Part shown: positions 31,853 through 40,440 of the stretch, piece after piece | How positions within the stretch are numbered: position 1 is the first letter of the stretch | Layout: the number at the start of each line of letters is the position of its first letter | DNA from: CAZEPJ01 sp964514105 | Lineage (GTDB): Bacteria; Desulfobacterota; Desulfocorpusculales; Desulfocorpusculum | Direction: 5' to 3' | Assembly (NCBI GenBank): GCA_964514105.1 | Contig: CAZEPJ010000006.1 | Span: 31,039-95,038, forward strand | DNA: 64,000 nucleotides | Translations under genes and position numbers: made by a program | The notes under the pieces: model-generated | The model's input: only the letters and a program-made list of their open reading frames with translations | Told to the model about the DNA's origin: nothing | Database searches by the model: none

Positions 31853-33634
31853 GTGTTTGGCCCGCTCAAGGAGAGGGTCGGGGACAAGGTCGATCTGGCC
31901 GGCCGCTCCCCGGCCCGGGACAAGGTCATGGACCTGCGGGACGCGGTGCGCCGGCTGGTGCGCCCCGGCATGCACCTCCACATCGCCCATTCGTACAACC
32001 GCTCCAACGCTGCCGTCCACGAGATCTGCAGGCGATTCTGGGGAAAGGCGCCTGGGTTCACCATCAGCGCACTGGGCTTCACCTCCAACATGGTCCTGCT
32101 GGTCCACGGCGGCTTGGTCCGCAGGATCATCACCGCCTTCTGCGGGGATCCGTACCCCTTTCCAGGACCCAACCCGATCTATCAGGAGGCCTTTGAAAGC
32201 GGCCGGGTGGAGATCCGCAACTGGACGGTCCTGACCCTCCCCCAGCGCCTCCTGGCCGCGGCCCTGGGCGTGGAATGGATGCCCACGCATTCCCTGACGG
32301 GGAGCACCATGGCCGAGGAGAACCGGGAGGACTTCCGGGTGGTGGAAGGCCCCGACCGGGAGCCCATGGGAATGGTCCGCGCCCTGCACCCGGACCTCAC
32401 CATCGTCCACGGCTGGGCAGCGGACCAGGCGGGAAACGTGCTCATGGCCCCCCCGTACGCGGAGAACGCCATGGCCGCGTACGCCTCCCGGGGAGGGGTC
32501 CTGGCCACCGTGGAGCGCATCGTGGACGCGGGATTCCTCAAGCGCCACGCGGCCCATGTCAAGGTCCCGGGTTACCTGGTCGAGGCCGTCTGTCCCGCCT
32601 CCATGGGTGCGCACCCTGCCGGGATATCGGACCAGGGCCTGGGAGCCCTGGAGCCCTACGCCGAGGACGAGGCGTTCCTTCTGGGCCTGCGGGCGGCCTC
32701 CAGGGACCCCGAGGCCCTCACCGCCTGGGCCCGGCACTGGGTCCTGGAGTGCGAGGACCACGACGAGTACATCAGACGGCTGGGCCACGAGAGGGTCTGG
32801 TCCCTCAAGGGCAAGGCGGCATCCGATTCCTGGATGTCGGAGCTGGCCTCCCGGGCCCCGGAGGTCCCCACGGATCCACAGGCCAGCCCCATGGAGCGCA
32901 TGGTCGTGGCCGCCTCCCGGCTCATCGTGGAGAAGGTCCTGGAGAAGGGGCATCGCACCATCCTGGCGGGGATCGGGGCCGCCAACCTGGCGGCCTGGAA
33001 GGCATACTACGACCTGCGGCGCCAGGACCACGATGCCGAGCTCATGGCCGAAGTGGGCTTCTTCGGATATGCACCCAGGCCCGGAGACCCGTTCATCTTC
33101 AATTTCCGGAACCTGCCCACGAGCACCATGCTCGCCGACATCCTCACCGTCCTGGGCAGCATGGTGGGGGCGTCCACCAGCCGCTGCATCGGCGTCCTGG
33201 GCGCCGGGCAGGTGGACCGGTTCGGCAACATCAACTCCACCAGGATCCCCGCCGCCAACCTGTTCCTGGTGGGCTCGGGCGGGGCCTGCGATGTGGCCCT
33301 GGGGGCCCGGGAGGTGCTGGTGACCATCCCCCTGGGCAAACTCCGCTGCGTGGAGCAGGTGGGCTACGTCACGGCCCCCGGGGCGCGGGTGCGGACCGTG
33401 GTGACCGATGAAGGGGTCTTCGAGAAGCGAGAGGGAGAGGCGGAATTGCGGCTCACCGCCCTCCTGGCCAAGGATCCTCCCCGAAGCCCCTCGGAGGCGG
33501 TGGCGGAGATTGCATCCCGATGCGGATGGGAGATCCGGGTGGCCCCCGAGCTTCGGGAGATCCCGAGACCCACCCGGGAGGAGCTCATGGACGTGCGCAT
33601 CTTCGATCCGCGCCGGTACTTCCTGGAGGGATGA
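31853..33634 (+). CDS. Fused alpha-beta family I CoA-transferase (glutaconate CoA-transferase-like)
   Basis: A 593-residue protein combining what are normally two subunits. Residues 1-320 resemble a GctA-type alpha chain (GMHLHIAHSYNRSNAAVHEI), and 345-593 a beta chain (GHRTILAGIGAANLAAWKAY, LMAEVGFFGY). Glu400 in the latter is the candidate catalytic residue that forms the CoA thioester. Such enzymes move CoA between acids in amino-acid or dicarboxylate fermentation; the acid here is unknown. The start is a GTG at 31853 after GAGAGGTG. It is followed after 40 bp by an Fe-S protein. Confidence 0.8.
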   Translation: MFGPLKERVGDKVDLAGRSPARDKVMDLRDAVRRLVRPGMHLHIAHSYNRSNAAVHEICRRFWGKAPGFTISALGFTSNMVLLVHGGLVRRIITAFCGDPYPFPGPNPIYQEAFESGRVEIRNWTVLTLPQRLLAAALGVEWMPTHSLTGSTMAEENREDFRVVEGPDREPMGMVRALHPDLTIVHGWAADQAGNVLMAPPYAENAMAAYASRGGVLATVERIVDAGFLKRHAAHVKVPGYLVEAVCPASMGAHPAGISDQGLGALEPYAEDEAFLLGLRAASRDPEALTAWARHWVLECEDHDEYIRRLGHERVWSLKGKAASDSWMSELASRAPEVPTDPQASPMERMVVAASRLIVEKVLEKGHRTILAGIGAANLAAWKAYYDLRRQDHDAELMAEVGFFGYAPRPGDPFIFNFRNLPTSTMLADILTVLGSMVGASTSRCIGVLGAGQVDRFGNINSTRIPAANLFLVGSGGACDVALGAREVLVTIPLGKLRCVEQVGYVTAPGARVRTVVTDEGVFEKREGEAELRLTALLAKDPPRSPSEAVAEIASRCGWEIRVAPELREIPRPTREELMDVRIFDPRRYFLEG

Positions 33635-33674
33635 GAGGCGGGGGCGCTTTCATCTGAGAAAAGAGGAGCCGTCC

Positions 33675-34745
33675 GTGGCCGATGAGCCATTCGAGGAATT
33701 GAGGGCGTTTCTGGACCGGTTCCCTCTCGGGTTCCCCCGGACGGCGTCGGGGGTGGAGATCCGAATCCTCAGGCGTCTGTTCACCGAGCAGGAGGCTCGC
33801 CTGGCGATCCACCTGGGGCCGTTTCCAGAGTCCCCGGCCCAGATCTCCGTCCGCGCGGGGATCGGGGCCCGGGCCCTGCAGGGGCGCCTGGAGGAGATGT
33901 CTCGAAAGGGGCTGATCTTTCGGGTGCGGAGGGGGGGGGAGACCCTGTACAACGCGGCTCCCTTCATGATCGGCCTGTACGAGTACTCGGTGGGCCGGGT
34001 GGACCCGGAGCTGGCCGCCCTGTACCGCGAGTACTACGATGCGGTGTATCAGGACGAGATGGGCGCGAGCGACGTCCCCGGCTTCAAGGTCCTCCCCGTG
34101 GCCGAGGCCATCCGCGACGGCACGGTCCTGCTCCCCTTCGAGAGCCTCCGGGAGGGCATCCTTTGCGCCAGGCGCATCTCCGTGGCCGAGTGCATCTGCC
34201 GCAAGGAGGCCCGCCTCACGGGTGGGGGGTGCGACCGGCCCCTGGAGACATGTCTCAGCTTCGGGGCGGCCGCCGACTTCTACATCGAGAACGGCACAGG
34301 CCGAGAGATCGACGCCCGGGAGGCCCTGCGGATCATCGAGGAGGCCGACCGCGCGGGCCTGGTCCACGCCGGGGCCAATGCCAAGCACCTCTCCAACATC
34401 TGCAACTGCTGCCCGTGCTGCTGCGCCTCCCTCAAGGGGATCACCCAGAAGGGACACCCCGCGCACAAGTACATGAACGCCCTGTTCGAGGCCGTGATCG
34501 ACCCGCAGCGGTGCGTCTCGTGCGGGGCCTGCGTCTCCCGCTGCCCGGTGGGCGCGATCAGCCTGGGCGAAGGGACCTCGGTGGACCGCAAGCGGTGTCT
34601 GGGCTGCGGCCTTTGCGCCGGTGACTGCCCGGCGGAGGCCCTGTCCCTGTGCCTGCGGTCGGACCGGCAGGAGCCCTTCGACAGGGTCCTGGATATGGGG
34701 GCGGAGATCCTGAGGCGGAAGGGGCGGCTGGGGGGGCGGGCCTGA
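33675..34745 (+). CDS. Winged-helix-like, Cys-rich 2[4Fe-4S] protein of unknown function
   Basis: A 356-residue protein. Residues 30-95 look like a winged-helix domain (ISVRAGIGARALQGRLEEMSRKGLIFRV-like order). The middle is Cys-rich: CICRKE (173, 175), Cys186, Cys193, and ICNCCPCCC (243-250). The C terminus is a 2[4Fe-4S] ferredoxin: Cys280/283/286/290 and Cys308/311/314/318. I know no tested function for this architecture; a redox-responsive regulator or an electron carrier are both possible. The GTG at 33675 follows AAGAGGAG; it is probably cotranscribed with the CoA-transferase. Confidence 0.75.
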   Translation: MADEPFEELRAFLDRFPLGFPRTASGVEIRILRRLFTEQEARLAIHLGPFPESPAQISVRAGIGARALQGRLEEMSRKGLIFRVRRGGETLYNAAPFMIGLYEYSVGRVDPELAALYREYYDAVYQDEMGASDVPGFKVLPVAEAIRDGTVLLPFESLREGILCARRISVAECICRKEARLTGGGCDRPLETCLSFGAAADFYIENGTGREIDAREALRIIEEADRAGLVHAGANAKHLSNICNCCPCCCASLKGITQKGHPAHKYMNALFEAVIDPQRCVSCGACVSRCPVGAISLGEGTSVDRKRCLGCGLCAGDCPAEALSLCLRSDRQEPFDRVLDMGAEILRRKGRLGGRA

Positions 34746-34813
34746 GGGCCGAATCGGCCCCCGGGAGCGGGCGGCCCGCGGCCCGGACAACATGCACGCA
34801 CACGGAGGGAGAT

Positions 34814-35314
34814 ATGGCATTGGGTGAGTTGCTCGAGGGCGTGGGCAGGGGGAATCTGGGAGCGGTGGTCATGGCCCGCATCTCCATGGACGTGGACCTC
34901 CTGGCGGCCATCGAGGAGCTGGTCCGACGGGAGGGCATTGGAAAGGGGATCATCCTCATGGGAATCGGCGCCTTGAGAAAGGCCGTGTTCCGGAACCTGA
35001 GGGTCTTCCCCCAGGCCTACCCCATCGGCCCCAAGGACCGGCTCTACTACGAGGTGGAGGGCCCCCTGGAGATCACCTCCCTGACGGGCTATGTGGTCCC
35101 GCAGCGGGACGGCACGCCCCTCGTGCATGCGCATTTCTCGGCGTCCACTGTGCGGGACGAAAGGGCCGTCGTCTTCGGGGGCCACCTGGGGCCGGGGACC
35201 ATCACCTTCGTCAAAGGGGCCGTGGTCCTCGCCGAGCTTGCGGACATGCCCATGGGAAAGAAGTGGGTGGAGGAGCGCCGGACCGAGGATCTCTGGGTGG
35301 GCTCGCCCCGTTGA
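34814..35314 (+). CDS. PPC (DUF296)-domain protein
   Basis: A 166-residue protein. The PPC fold is suggested by MARISMDVDLLAAIEEL, IILMGIGALRKAVFRN, SLTGYVV and HAHFSASTVRDERAVVFGGHL, including a conserved His-containing motif (HAH...GGH) that can bind metal. In bacteria DUF296 proteins are small and mostly uncharacterised. The ATG at 34814 has GGAGGGAGA upstream. It is 68 bp after the Fe-S protein and likely in the same transcription unit. Confidence 0.8.
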   Translation: MALGELLEGVGRGNLGAVVMARISMDVDLLAAIEELVRREGIGKGIILMGIGALRKAVFRNLRVFPQAYPIGPKDRLYYEVEGPLEITSLTGYVVPQRDGTPLVHAHFSASTVRDERAVVFGGHLGPGTITFVKGAVVLAELADMPMGKKWVEERRTEDLWVGSPR

Positions 35315-35647
35315 AGGCCGCCCTCCCCCCGGGCCTGGGTTCTCGGACGATCTTTCCCAATATGGGCCGAGCTCCAGCGTCCTGGCCGGGGGCCGGCGCA
35401 ACCGGTTTGGCGCCACAGAAGGCGAGGGGCGTGTTTCCGGGAGCGGCTTGGGAGACGGCCTCTGGTTTTCCAGGGCTCGGAGCGGGGAGGAGCCCCTGGG
35501 CGCGGGTCTTTGCTGTGAGGACGACATGGGCGGGGATGAGGCGTCCCCCGGCGACAAGCCGTCTGGGACGCCGAGCCTGGCAGATACGGAAGCGAAGGGA
35601 AATGCCCCCCCGGTGATCGCCTTCGGTTTGAGCGCCCCTGAAAGAGC
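35315..35647. other. 333-bp intergenic region, nothing recognised
   Basis: No conserved coding pattern, promoter or strong hairpin was found between the PPC-domain gene and the glycosyltransferase gene. Confidence 0.5.
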
Positions 35648-36676
35648 ATGGAACCGAGTTCACGCGACATGCCCCGGGTGTCCGTGGTGCTTCCGGTCCG
35701 CAACGCCCGGGAGACCCTCCCCGAGTGTCTGGAGTCCATCCGGCACCAGAGCCTCCAGCAGTTGGAGCTCGTGGCCGTGGACGACGGCTCCGAGGACGGT
35801 TCCCTGGAGATCCTGAGCCGATTCGTCCGGGAGGATCCCCGGGGCCGAATCCTTCGTCCCGGAAGGGTGGGCCTGGTCTCCGCCCTCAATCTGGGATGGA
35901 TGGAGGCGCGCGCCCCCCTCATCGCCCGCATGGACGCCGACGACCTCATGCACGAGTCCCGCCTGGAGATCCAGGCGGATTACCTGGAGGTCCGTCCGGA
36001 CGTCGCCCTGGTGGCCTCCCAAGCGGCCATGTTCCCCGAGTTTCGCCTCGGCACGGGGTACCGGGAGTACATGCGGTGGCAGAACAGCTGTCTGACCCCC
36101 GAGGAGATCGCCGCGAACATCTACGTGGAGTCGCCCCTGGCCCACCCTTCGGTCATGGTGCGCCGATCCGTGTTGGAGGGCCTGGGCGGGTACCGCCATG
36201 GACCCTTTCCCGAGGACTACGACCTGTGGCTCCGCATGCACCAAGGCGGCCTGCGCATGGCCAAGATCCCCCGCGTACTGCTCCAATGGCGTGAGCGGGA
36301 CGGTCGCCTCTCCCGGGTGGACCCCCGTTACGCCCGGGAGGCCTTTGATCGGCTGAGGGCGGGATTCCTGGCCCGCGATCCCCGGGTCCGCGGGGATCGG
36401 GAGGTGGTCATATGGGGGGCGGGGCGAAGGACCCGCCTTCGGGCCCGGCTCGCCATGGACCGAGGGGTCCGACCCTGCGCCTGGATCGACGTGGATCCGC
36501 GCAAGATGGGCCGGACGGTGTGGGGGCTGCCCGTGCACCCGCCCACGTGGCTGGAGCGGCGCCCCCGCCCCTTCGTCCTCGTGTACGTCGCTCGGCACGG
36601 GGCCCGCGAGGAAATCGCCGCCGCCCTCCAGGCCATGGGATATGGCTGCGGTGCGGATTTCCTGGCGGTGGGATAA
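35648..36676 (+). CDS. Family 2 glycosyltransferase
   Basis: A 342-residue GT2 enzyme. Residues 10-230 are the GT-A domain: RVSVVLPVRNARETLPECL, the nucleotide-binding VDDGSEDGS, the metal-binding RMDADDLMH, and EDYDLWLRM as the likely base region. The C-terminal 85 residues form a small Rossmann-like unit (EVVIWGAGRRTRLRARLAMD), which resembles a methyl- or nucleotide-sugar-related fold but is not assigned. Acceptor and donor sugars are unknown. It is isolated from other polysaccharide genes. The start is the ATG at 35648 or one at 35669. Confidence 0.85.
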   Translation: MEPSSRDMPRVSVVLPVRNARETLPECLESIRHQSLQQLELVAVDDGSEDGSLEILSRFVREDPRGRILRPGRVGLVSALNLGWMEARAPLIARMDADDLMHESRLEIQADYLEVRPDVALVASQAAMFPEFRLGTGYREYMRWQNSCLTPEEIAANIYVESPLAHPSVMVRRSVLEGLGGYRHGPFPEDYDLWLRMHQGGLRMAKIPRVLLQWRERDGRLSRVDPRYAREAFDRLRAGFLARDPRVRGDREVVIWGAGRRTRLRARLAMDRGVRPCAWIDVDPRKMGRTVWGLPVHPPTWLERRPRPFVLVYVARHGAREEIAAALQAMGYGCGADFLAVG

Positions 36677-36704
36677 GGCCTCTGGAGGCGGAAAGGAGCT
36701 TGGG

Positions 36705-37676
36705 ATGGAATCCCTGGAGGAATCCCACGGGCCCAGGGCGTCCGCGCCAGGCCCCAAGCCTGTTCTCCTCGTGGCCCTGGGGGGCAACGCCCTCATCCGC
36801 AAGGGGCAGATGGGGACCGTGGCGGAGCAGTTCCAAAACCTCCGACTCCCCATGCGTCAGATCGCCCGGCTCTCGGACCGCTATCGGATCATCCTCACCC
36901 ACGGCAACGGCCCCCAGGTGGGAAACCTGCTCCTCCAACAGGAGTGCTGCCCCGAGATCCCCCCCCTCCCCCTGGAGATCCTGGTGGCCCAGACCCAGGG
37001 ACAGATCGGGTACATGATCGAATCCACCCTGGACGCCGAGCTCACGGCCCTGGGCGCCGATGCCCAGAAACACCTGGTGAGTCTCATCAGCTACGTGGTG
37101 GTGGATGAGGACGACCCGGCATTCCGCGAACCGACCAAGCCCATCGGTCCCGTGTACACGGAGCAACAGGCGCCGTCACTCCCCTTCCCCACGCGAAGGA
37201 CCCCCAAAGGTTTTCGGCGGGTGGTGGCCTCCCCCCGGCCCGTGACCATCGTGGAGAAGCGGGAGATCCGCCGCCTCATCGACATGGACTTCATCGTGAT
37301 CTGCTGCGGGGGAGGGGGCATCCCCGTGGTCCGCGAGGGCCGGGCCTTTGCCGGGGTGGACGCGGTCATCGACAAGGACCTGGCCAGCGCCAAGCTGGCC
37401 GAGGAGGTGGGCGTGGATCTCTTCCTCATGGCCACCGATGTCCCGGGGGTGGCCGTCCACTACGGGTCGCCCGCGGAGATCTTCCTGTCAAGGCTGGAGG
37501 GGGCCGAGGCCCAAAGGCTCTTGGCCCAGGGGCACTTCCCCCCGGGTTCCATGGGCCCCAAGGTGGAGGCCGCCCTGCGGTTTCTGCAGACGGGGGGCCG
37601 CCGGGCCGTCATCTGCTCCCTGGAGGAGATCGAGGTGGCCGCGGCCGGCCGGTCCGGGACCCAGATCGTGCCCTGA
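36705..37676 (+). CDS. arcC: Carbamate kinase
   Basis: A 323-residue amino-acid-kinase-fold enzyme that makes ATP from carbamoyl phosphate (releasing carbamate). ALGGNALIRKGQMGT, THGNGPQVGNLLLQQE, VICCGGGGIPVV, DKDLASAKLAEEVG and DVPGVAVHYGSP are all standard carbamate kinase elements. GGAAAGGAG precedes the ATG; about 20 residues extend the usual N terminus. It converges on an ornithine-cyclodeaminase-type gene 22 bp away. Together these suggest carbamoyl-phosphate/ornithine catabolism, but no ornithine carbamoyltransferase or arginine deiminase is in the window. Confidence 0.93.
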   Translation: MESLEESHGPRASAPGPKPVLLVALGGNALIRKGQMGTVAEQFQNLRLPMRQIARLSDRYRIILTHGNGPQVGNLLLQQECCPEIPPLPLEILVAQTQGQIGYMIESTLDAELTALGADAQKHLVSLISYVVVDEDDPAFREPTKPIGPVYTEQQAPSLPFPTRRTPKGFRRVVASPRPVTIVEKREIRRLIDMDFIVICCGGGGIPVVREGRAFAGVDAVIDKDLASAKLAEEVGVDLFLMATDVPGVAVHYGSPAEIFLSRLEGAEAQRLLAQGHFPPGSMGPKVEAALRFLQTGGRRAVICSLEEIEVAAAGRSGTQIVP

Positions 37677-37698
37677 GCCCTGGGGCGCCCCATGCGCT

Positions 37699-38808
37699 TC
37701 ACCTCCCGAAGCGCTTGCGAAGCCCCCGCTCCACGGTGACCGCGAAGTCTTGCACATTGGTCAGGATGGACCGCACCGTGACGGAGCCCCGATCGGCCAG
37801 CTTGCTCACGGCGAACTCCGACATATCCACCGTGTAGAAGTACACGGGGCGCACCGTGCCGTCCTCGAGGACTGCGTACGAGGGCACCATGTTCCCGACG
37901 GCGATGGTGTGGAGCTGGGTGGCCAGGGCCACCACGGTGGTGGCCCTGCGCGCCAAGGCCCGCATGCGGTCCTGGGCCCGGTACACGTCCGCCACGACCT
38001 CGGGCAACGGGCCGTCGTCCCGGATGGACCCGGCCAGGACCACGGGGATCCCCTTGCAGATGGCCGCGTGCATGATCCCGTCCTTCACCAGTCCTTCGTG
38101 GACGGCCCTGCGCACGGCCCCCATCTCCCGCATGCGGTTGATGGCGTCCAGGTGGTTGTAGTGCCCCAGGGGGGCCGGCCGCTTGGAGTAGATCTCCTGC
38201 CCCAGGGCCGTGCCGAACAGGGCGGCCTCCAGGTCGTGGGTGGCCAGGGCGTTGCCCGCCAGGATGGCGTGGACGTAGCCCCGCTGGATGAGGGCGGCCA
38301 GGGCGCCGCGGGCGTCCGAGTCGAAGACCACGGCCGGTCCCAGCACCCAGACCACGAAGCCGTGGTCGCGCTCGAACTGGAGCAGTTCATACAGCTCATC
38401 GTAATCGATGGAAAAGGACGTCTCCCGGGTCAGCCGCGTGCGGAAGGCGAACTTGTCCCCTCCCTCCGCCCCCCGGCCGAAGGCATCGGTGTGAACGTAG
38501 ATGCCATCCTCTCCGTTCTCCCGGCGGCCACAGGCCACGGGCTCCTCCACCTGGAGGCGCCGGAATTCCTTGACCGAGAGGGAGCCGTCCGGCTCCAGGA
38601 CCACCGCGCAGTCCATGCGCGACCCCTGGAGGAGCGACCACCGTCCCTCCCCCAGATGGAAGTACTCGGGAAAGACCGAAGTGGCGTGGTACCCCTCGGG
38701 GGCCACCCCCGGATGGGTCACCTCCCGAAAGCGCACCATGGGCGCGCGGCAAAGCGGCTCGCCGCTGAAATCCGGGGGCGTGTACAGGGGAAGGCGAAAG
38801 CCCATCAT
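37699..38808 (-). CDS. Ornithine cyclodeaminase of the LOR/SDH-domain (TIGR00300, ArgZ-C-like) type
   Basis: A 369-residue protein of the TIGR00300 family, related to the C-terminal domain of cyanobacterial ArgZ/AgrE and the archaeal ornithine cyclodeaminase. Seen in sequence: ATSVFPEYFHLGEGRWSLL, MDCAVVLEPDGSL, VVFDSDARGALAALI and ATHDLEAALFGTALGQ. Members turn ornithine into proline and ammonia using NAD. I chose the ATG at 38808: GAGGAGG lies six nt upstream, and the in-frame GTGs overlap that site. Next to carbamate kinase, it supports ornithine use. A 16-bp palindrome lies upstream. Confidence 0.82.
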   Translation of the reverse strand: MMGFRLPLYTPPDFSGEPLCRAPMVRFREVTHPGVAPEGYHATSVFPEYFHLGEGRWSLLQGSRMDCAVVLEPDGSLSVKEFRRLQVEEPVACGRRENGEDGIYVHTDAFGRGAEGGDKFAFRTRLTRETSFSIDYDELYELLQFERDHGFVVWVLGPAVVFDSDARGALAALIQRGYVHAILAGNALATHDLEAALFGTALGQEIYSKRPAPLGHYNHLDAINRMREMGAVRRAVHEGLVKDGIMHAAICKGIPVVLAGSIRDDGPLPEVVADVYRAQDRMRALARRATTVVALATQLHTIAVGNMVPSYAVLEDGTVRPVYFYTVDMSEFAVSKLADRGSVTVRSILTNVQDFAVTVERGLRKRFGR

Positions 38809-38831
38809 CACCACCTCCTCGGCATATCTGC

Positions 38832-38847
38832 CACCTGCATGCAGGTG
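38832..38847. promoter_or_regulatory. 16-bp palindrome upstream of the ornithine-cyclodeaminase-type gene
   Basis: CACCTGCATGCAGGTG is perfectly palindromic and lies 24-39 bp before the ATG at 38808, in the divergent region shared with the aminotransferase gene. It is a good operator candidate; no cognate regulator is adjacent. Confidence 0.45.
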
Positions 38848-38966
38848 TCTCGACCCCCCCTACAGTAATTCCAAAACGCGCCGCTGGGAAGGGGGGAGTC
38901 CCGCCCCGGCGCGGCTCTCTTGACTTGCCCCCCAGGGCCGGGGCCTAATGGCCAGAGAGGGGAACC

Positions 38967-40097
38967 ATGAGACTCCCGCCCTTTCAACTGGAGCGATACT
39001 TCGCCCGGCACGAATTCGCCGTGCGCCATCTGCTGTGCGCCTCGGACTGCGCCTCCATGACCGTGCGGGATCTCCTGGCCCTGGAGCCCGGGTCCGCGCA
39101 TCGCCTGCTGGAGCTGTGGCTGGGGTACACCGAGTCCCAGGGGAGCCCCCCCCTGCGCAGGGAGCTCTGCCGTCTGTACGAGACCATCGGGCCCGAGGAC
39201 CTCCTGGTCCACAGCGGGGCCGAGGAGGCCATCTACCTCTTCATGCAAGCCGTGCTCGAACCAGGCGACCACGTGGTCGTCCACTGGCCCTGCTACCAGT
39301 CCCTCGTCGAGCTGCCGGCTGCCTTGGGCTGCGAGGTGAGCCGCTGGGAGGCCCGGGAGAAGGACGGCTGGACCTTGGATCCGGACGAACTGCGGCGCCT
39401 CCTGCGGCCCAGGACCCGGCTCCTGGTCCTCAACATTCCCCACAACCCCACGGGATATCTCATGCCCCGGCATGCCTTCCAAGAGATCAACGACCTGGTT
39501 CGAGAGCGCGGTATCCTCCTTTTCTCGGACGAGGTATATCGGGAACTGGAGCACGACCCAGGGCATCGGCTGCCGGCAGCGTGCGACCTGGGGGATCATG
39601 CCGTGTCCCTGGGGGTCATGTCCAAGGCATACGGCCTGGCTGGCCTGCGCATCGGGTGGGTGGCCACGCGGAACCGGCCCGTCCTGGAGCGCATGGCCGC
39701 CCTCAAGGACTACACGACCATCTGCAACAGCGCGCCCAGCGAGTTCCTGGCCGAGGTGGCCCTGCGCCACAGGGAGGCCATCGTCGCACGCAACCTGGCC
39801 ATCATCGTGCACAACATGGGCCTCTTCGATGCGTTCGTGGAGCGCCACGCCCACCGATTCGCCTGGCGGCGCCCCACGGCGGGCCCCATCGCGTTTCCCC
39901 GCCTCCTGGCGGGAGACACCGATGCCTTTTGCCGGGAACTGGAGGCACAGGCCGGGGTCCTCCTCCTCCCGGGCTCCGTGTTCGCCGTGCCCGGCCCGCA
40001 TTTCCGCATGGGGTTCGGCCGGGCCGATTTCGCCGAGGGCCTGGAGCGGTTGGAAGCGTTCGTGGGCGCAGGGGGGCGGGGGACCGTGCCGGCATAG
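38967..40097 (+). CDS. Class I/II PLP-dependent aminotransferase
   Basis: A 376-residue fold-type I aminotransferase. The cofactor-binding Asn-Pro lies in NIPHNPTGYLM, the Asp/Tyr in LLFSDEVYRELE, the PLP lysine in VMSKAYGLAGLRIGW (about residue 225), and the C-terminal Arg in HFRMGFGR. The sequence is closer to capreomycidine-synthase-like and other broad aminotransferases than to AspC; the amino donor is unknown. GAGGGGAACC precedes the ATG. It is divergent from the ornithine-cyclodeaminase-type gene. Confidence 0.88.
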   Translation: MRLPPFQLERYFARHEFAVRHLLCASDCASMTVRDLLALEPGSAHRLLELWLGYTESQGSPPLRRELCRLYETIGPEDLLVHSGAEEAIYLFMQAVLEPGDHVVVHWPCYQSLVELPAALGCEVSRWEAREKDGWTLDPDELRRLLRPRTRLLVLNIPHNPTGYLMPRHAFQEINDLVRERGILLFSDEVYRELEHDPGHRLPAACDLGDHAVSLGVMSKAYGLAGLRIGWVATRNRPVLERMAALKDYTTICNSAPSEFLAEVALRHREAIVARNLAIIVHNMGLFDAFVERHAHRFAWRRPTAGPIAFPRLLAGDTDAFCRELEAQAGVLLLPGSVFAVPGPHFRMGFGRADFAEGLERLEAFVGAGGRGTVPA

Positions 40098-40440
40098 GGT
40101 TCGGCGAGGCGAGGACCTGGCCGTGAACCTGGCACTGCGCTTGGTCGCGATTGCGACCCCGTCCGGTGGGATTGGCGGGGGGCGCCCCGGCCCGACCTGG
40201 AGGCCTTGTCGGGTGCCATCTCCGACAGAGCCAAGCGGCCGTCCCGTCTCCCGCTGGACTGGAGCCCGGAGGGAGGACTGGGGGACTTGCGGCGCAGCGA
40301 GGCGCGAGACGGTCGGGAAGAGATCCTCCAGGGCGGCGGGTTCCCCCGGCCGGGATCCCGCATGAGTCGGTGTATGAGAAGAGGAGCACGCAGGGCCGAG
40401 GCCCGTTGGCGACACGGGCTCCTCACCGGGGGGGGCGAGG
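40098..40440. other. 343-bp intergenic region, nothing recognised
   Basis: The segment is GC-rich and has long overlapping open frames on both strands, but none with a conserved pattern or ribosome site, and I see no strong promoter. Confidence 0.5.

Noticed and set aside
38915..38966. TTGACT promoter ahead of the aminotransferase at 38967
   Set aside because: The nearest -10 (TAATGG or CCTAAT) gives a spacer of 19-20 bp and a poor match, too weak to report as a feature.
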